This document shows positions 60,895 to 64,000 of a stretch of 64,000 nt of DNA, in pieces. Positions within the stretch are counted from its first letter, which is position 1; every line of letters begins with the position of its first letter. Made by a program: the position numbers and the translations under genes. The notes under the pieces are model-generated. The model searched no databases, had not been told where the DNA came from, and saw nothing but the letters and a program-made list of their open reading frames with translations. Source of the DNA: Paracoccaceae bacterium (lineage in GTDB: Bacteria; Pseudomonadota; Alphaproteobacteria; Rhodobacterales; Rhodobacteraceae); NCBI GenBank assembly GCA_030066905.1, contig JASJAR010000002.1:1-64000 (forward strand), in the 5' to 3' direction.

Positions 60895-60939
60895 CTGTAT
60901 TTAATACCAGAAATACCGTTGTTTCCCAGTAGCCGACAA
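60895..60939 (-). promoter_or_regulatory. Candidate promoter and dyad in front of rsr
   Basis: On the minus strand TTGTCG (60939-60934), spacer 18, TATTTC (60915-60910) is a weak sigma-70-like promoter. A near-palindrome CTGTATTTAATACCAG (60895-60910) touches the -10 element and could bind a regulator. No GG-N10-GC sigma-54 element (TGGCAC-N5-TTGC type) is visible between rsr and rtcR. Confidence 0.35.
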
Positions 60940-60952
60940 TGCTACTTATTCG

Positions 60953-62581
60953 ATGATATCTGGATTTATCGAATTGGATCGTGCATTGCGCAACGTCGTC
61001 ATCGGCTTTCTCGGCACCCAGCTCGACCAGGGTCGGAAACGTCGCTGGAAACCTACCGTGAGCCTCTTTGCCCATGACGGCTTCGCGGTCGACCGTCTGG
61101 AACTCCTCTATGACGAGCGCTTCATCCGCCTCGCCGAAGGCGTGCAAAAAGAGATCGAGGCCGGATCGCCGGGGGCTGAGGTTCGACTCGTCCGGCTCGA
61201 CCTCGAAGACCCCTGGGACTTCCAGGAGGTCTACGGCAAGCTCTTCGACTTCGCCCGCGACTACGGGTTCGACGAAGACCGGGAGCGCTACCATGTCCAC
61301 CTGACGACCGGCACCCATGTCGCGCAGATTTGCTGGTTCCTCCTGACCGAAAGCCGCCATGTCCCGGCGCGCCTCATCCAGACCGGCCCGCCGCGCGGCG
61401 AAGACGCACCGTCGACGCTCGACGTGATCGACCTCGATCTCAGCCGCTACAATGCGCTCCAGCAGCGCTTCGACGTGATGGCGCGCGAGTTCAGCGACAT
61501 GCTGAAAGGCGGGATCGAAACGCGGAACCGTGCCTACAACGCGTTGATCGACCGGATCGAACTCGTCGCGTCGAGTTCGGACGCGCCGATCCTCTTGCTC
61601 GGAGAAAGCGGAACCGGCAAGAGCGAGCTCGCGCAGCGGATCTACGAGCTCAAACTCCAGCGGCGGCGGGTCAAGGGCCGCCTGGTGCAGATCAACTGCG
61701 CCACCCTCCGCGGGGGCTCGGCGCTGCCGACCCTTTTCGGTCAGCGCCGCAGCCACACGGGACAGGCAGGTTCGGAACGCAGCGGGCTTCTGCGTGAAGC
61801 AGATGGCGGCGTGCTTTTTCTCGATGAGGTCGACGAGCTTGGGCTCGACGAGCAGGCCGTTCTTCTCCACGCCATCGAAACGGGGCGCTACTACCCGCTC
61901 GGTTCGGATCACGAAGTCACCAGTCGCTTTCAGGTCATTGCCGCGGCGAACCGCGATCTTGTGTCGATGACGGCCGAGGGAAGGTTCCGGCCCGATCTGC
62001 TGTCGCGCCTGAACCTCTGGAGCTTTGCGCTGCCGAGCCTTCGCGAACGGTCCGAGGACATCGAGCCGAACCTGTTTTTCGAACTCGCACGCGCCGAACG
62101 CGTTCTCGGCCGGCAAGTCGGCTTCAATGCGGATGCCGCCGATGCCTATCTGCGGTTTGCCGGCGACCCCGGCACGACCTGGTCGGGCAATTTCCGCGAT
62201 CTGGGAGGGTCCGTTCAGCGCCTCTGCACGCTCGCCCATCGCGGGCGGATTACCCGCGCGATGGTCGACGCGGAAATCGAAACATTGCAGTCGATGTGGC
62301 AGGGCGCCGGACGCGATGACGACTTGCGACTGCTTCTAGGCATCCTCGGCGAGGCAGCCGGCGCGCTCGATCCATTCGACCGGGTTCAGCTTGCCGAAAC
62401 CATTCGGGTCTGCCAAGGCTCCGCCTCGCTCAGTGCGGCCGGCAGAACCTTGTTTTCCGCATCGCGCAAGATGAAGACCAGCCGGAACGACGCCGACCGC
62501 TTGAGGAAATACCTCGCCCGTTTCGGCCTCACTTGGGATGCCGTCAACGCCGCGGCTCCCCATCACCGGGCGACATCGTGA
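60953..62581 (+). CDS. rtcR: RtcR, CARF-AAA+ activator of the RNA-repair operon
   Basis: 542 residues. N-terminal CARF-type sensor (about 1-170, with HLTTGTHVAQICW). Central AAA+ domain has Walker A GESGTGKS (217-224) and Walker B GVLFLDE (286-292). C-terminal HTH (about 490-535: SLSAAGRTLFSASRKMKTSRNDADRLRKYLARFGLTWDAV) matches RtcR well. The sigma-54-contacting GAFTGA loop is degenerate: residues 266-271 read RSHTGQ. In E. coli the protein activates rtcBA with sigma-54 on sensing RNA fragments with cyclic phosphate; here the mode may differ. Divergent from rsr, no clear ribosome site. Confidence 0.9.
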   Translation: MISGFIELDRALRNVVIGFLGTQLDQGRKRRWKPTVSLFAHDGFAVDRLELLYDERFIRLAEGVQKEIEAGSPGAEVRLVRLDLEDPWDFQEVYGKLFDFARDYGFDEDRERYHVHLTTGTHVAQICWFLLTESRHVPARLIQTGPPRGEDAPSTLDVIDLDLSRYNALQQRFDVMAREFSDMLKGGIETRNRAYNALIDRIELVASSSDAPILLLGESGTGKSELAQRIYELKLQRRRVKGRLVQINCATLRGGSALPTLFGQRRSHTGQAGSERSGLLREADGGVLFLDEVDELGLDEQAVLLHAIETGRYYPLGSDHEVTSRFQVIAAANRDLVSMTAEGRFRPDLLSRLNLWSFALPSLRERSEDIEPNLFFELARAERVLGRQVGFNADAADAYLRFAGDPGTTWSGNFRDLGGSVQRLCTLAHRGRITRAMVDAEIETLQSMWQGAGRDDDLRLLLGILGEAAGALDPFDRVQLAETIRVCQGSASLSAAGRTLFSASRKMKTSRNDADRLRKYLARFGLTWDAVNAAAPHHRATS

Positions 62582-62661
62582 GCAGACCGTCGCCGGGTTC
62601 GGTTTCGGCAAGCAGCCATGTCCACTGGGCCGAGGAGACGGGCATTGCTTCAAGAGGGAAT

Positions 62662-62738
62662 TGGTAGCGGAGGAGGGACTTGAACCCCCGACACGCGGAT
62701 TATGATTCCGCTGCTCTAACCAACTGAGCTACTCCGCC
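62662..62738 (-). tRNA. tRNA-Met (anticodon CAT)
   Basis: 77-nt cloverleaf including encoded CCA. Acceptor GGCGGAG, D-arm GCTC...GAGC, anticodon stem GCGGA/TCCGC with loop ATCATAA (CAT at 34-36), T-arm with GTTCAAGT. It matches the elongator-type tRNA-Met of alphaproteobacteria by memory. Confidence 0.93.
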
Positions 62739-62792
62739 GGAGCGAGGCGGTGGTTACGATCCGCAGCCCTGCCAGTCAACCCGAAATCGGGT

Positions 62793-64000
62793 TCATTCAC
62801 GGGCCCGCAGGACCTGAGCCGGTCGTGCCGCCAGCGGGCGCCAGGCGAAGGCGAGCCCGGCAACGAGCGTCGCGATCAGGCCGCCGAAAACGATGGCGAT
62901 GGCCGAAACCGGCTCGAAGACGTAGGCCGTATCCATCACGTAAATCGACACGGCCCATCCGCCGATGCCACCGACGAGGATCGCAACGACCCCGGCGGCG
63001 GCCCCGAGGGTGGCCGAGCGGAGCGCGAAGTTCGCCAGAACCGACCGGCGCGCACCGCCAATGGTCTTGAGGATCGCCGCCTCGTAGGTCCGCGCGCGCT
63101 CGCCGGCCGCCGCCGCCCCGATCAGGACGATGAATCCGGTCAGAAGCGTGGCCGCCGAGCCATAAGTCACCGCCGCCGCAATGCCGGCAAGCACGTCGGA
63201 GACCCGCTCGATGGCGTCCTTGACGCGGATCGCGGTGATGTTCGGGTAGGTGTCGGCGGTCTCGCGGAGGATGGCGGGCTCGGCCTCCGCCTCGGCATAG
63301 ACCGTCGCGATATGTGTGTGCGGCGCGCCCTCGATCGCGGTTGGGTTCATCGACAGGATGAACCCGATACCGGCGGTCGAGAAATCGACCTCCCGGAAAC
63401 TCGTCACCCGGGCGGTGATCGGACGGCCAAGCACGTCGACAGTGATCGTATCGCCGATTTCGAGCCCGATCTCGAGCGCTTCTTCGGTGGCGAAGCTCAC
63501 CTGGGGCTCGCCGGTGTAATCCTCAGGCCACCAGGCACCGTCGGTAACGATGGCACCTTCGGGAGGGACGGCGGAATAGGTGATCCCGCGGTCGCCTTGG
63601 AGGACCCAGTGATCGCCGCCGGTCTCGGCGGCCGGCCGGCCGTTGATCTCGGTGATGATGCCCCTCAGCATCGGGGCGGTTTCCACCCGGCTGACGGCTG
63701 GATTCTCGCGAAGACCGCCGAGGAAGGGGTCGAGCTGGGCGGTCTGGATATCGACCATGAAGAAGGATGGCGCGACCCCCGGCAGGTCGCGCTCGATGGC
63801 GCCGCGCAGGTTTGCGTCGATCTGGCCGACGGCGGCGAGCACCGTGAGGCCGAGCCCCAGCGACAGGACGACCGACCCCGCTTCGCTTCCCGGTCCGCCA
63901 ACGGAAGACAGCGCCAGGCGGAGGGTGGTTCGGCCGCGCAGGGCTTTCGAGCGGGCAAGGCCGCGCGCAAGCCGCCTGATCCCGGCCGCCGCGAGCAGGA
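62793..64000 (-). CDS. FtsX-like ABC transporter permease, partial
   Basis: C-terminal about 400 residues; the frame is open to the window edge, so the N-terminus lies beyond. It has a periplasmic MacB-like domain (for example AVSRVETAPMLRGIITEING), then three TM helices (LLTGFIVLIGAAAAGERARTYEAAILKTIGGARRSVL is the FtsX-type loop after a TM), ending WRPLAARPAQVLRARE. It resembles the YbbP group of large permeases with two FtsX units that export or handle lipids, usually paired with a YbbA-type ATPase upstream. Confidence 0.82.
   Translation of the reverse strand, partial: LLAAAGIRRLARGLARSKALRGRTTLRLALSSVGGPGSEAGSVVLSLGLGLTVLAAVGQIDANLRGAIERDLPGVAPSFFMVDIQTAQLDPFLGGLRENPAVSRVETAPMLRGIITEINGRPAAETGGDHWVLQGDRGITYSAVPPEGAIVTDGAWWPEDYTGEPQVSFATEEALEIGLEIGDTITVDVLGRPITARVTSFREVDFSTAGIGFILSMNPTAIEGAPHTHIATVYAEAEAEPAILRETADTYPNITAIRVKDAIERVSDVLAGIAAAVTYGSAATLLTGFIVLIGAAAAGERARTYEAAILKTIGGARRSVLANFALRSATLGAAAGVVAILVGGIGGWAVSIYVMDTAYVFEPVSAIAIVFGGLIATLVAGLAFAWRPLAARPAQVLRARE

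Noticed and set aside
60812-60952. Sigma-54 promoter expected for an RtcR-controlled operon
   Set aside because: Both strands were read for TGGCAC-N5-TTGC; no GG-N10-GC pair with acceptable flanks is present.
1-64000. CRISPR arrays, prophage genes, integrases or replication origins
   Set aside because: No regular direct repeats with unique spacers, no phage structural or integrase genes, and no origin features were seen; the only mobile trace is the IS3 fragment near 6 kb.

Overview
This 64-kb window is about two-thirds G+C and looks like a chromosomal segment of an alphaproteobacterium in the Rhodobacterales (Roseobacter/Paracoccus type). The evidence is the AztD/COG0523 zinc locus, a SoeABC-type sulfite dehydrogenase, LuxR/LuxI proteins of roseobacter type, many CUT1 sugar ABC transporters, and tightly packed operons with 4-bp ATGA or TGATG overlaps. 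The lineage call rests on recalled family knowledge, not on a search.

Layout. 1-5.7 kb: zinc homeostasis (a damaged ZnuA-like protein, a Zur-box-like dyad, two COG0523 GTPases, AztD, DUF1826, DUF6525-like). 5.7-7.0 kb: a scar with a truncated IS3-type OrfA joined to gene remnants. 7.0-15.1 kb: a TetR-RND efflux operon with twin operators, then a GGDEF-EAL protein. 15.1-19.6 kb (minus strand): an ExbB-ExbD-ExbD unit followed by CoxS and CoxM without CoxL, and a GH13 alpha-glucosidase. 19.7-25.1 kb: soeA, an extra membrane protein, soeB and soeC. 25.2-30.7 kb: a sugar-type ABC transporter divergent from a double SnoaL-like protein. 30.7-44.1 kb: an IclR regulator and transporter ATPase divergent from a binding protein, two permeases and a full De Ley-Doudoroff galactose route (GH42 beta-galactosidase, mutarotase, SDR dehydrogenase, lactonase, IlvD-type dehydratase, KDGal kinase, KDPGal aldolase). 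44.2-48.4 kb: an unrecognised envelope cluster (two OmpA-like proteins, one fused to a substrate-binding domain, a two-TM coiled-coil protein, a VWA protein and a Coq4-like protein). 48.4-52.2 kb: a BKACE enzyme and a quorum-sensing locus with LuxR, LuxI and an adjacent LuxR-type sensor domain lacking an HTH.

52.4-62.6 kb is the most interesting part, an RNA-repair island. RtcR (plus strand) is divergent from a minus-strand unit: Rsr (Ro60-like), a noncoding stretch, RtcB, Hen1, a YcgL-type nucleotidyltransferase and Pnkp. The 0.7-kb noncoding stretch between rsr and rtcB folds by hand into five tandem Y-RNA-like modules. Three of them carry a circularly permuted tRNA-like domain (T-arm, closed acceptor-like stem, D-arm, with the Rsr-type stem where the anticodon arm would be). 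Helices are conserved in shape but not in sequence between modules, including G-U and compensated pairs. Rsr would bind these RNAs, and the enzymes would seal, methylate or end-heal broken RNAs under RtcR control.

The window ends with a tRNA-Met(CAT) gene and the C-terminal part of an FtsX-like permease that runs off the edge. Functions are inferred by reading translated sequences and motifs by eye; no database search or folding program was run.
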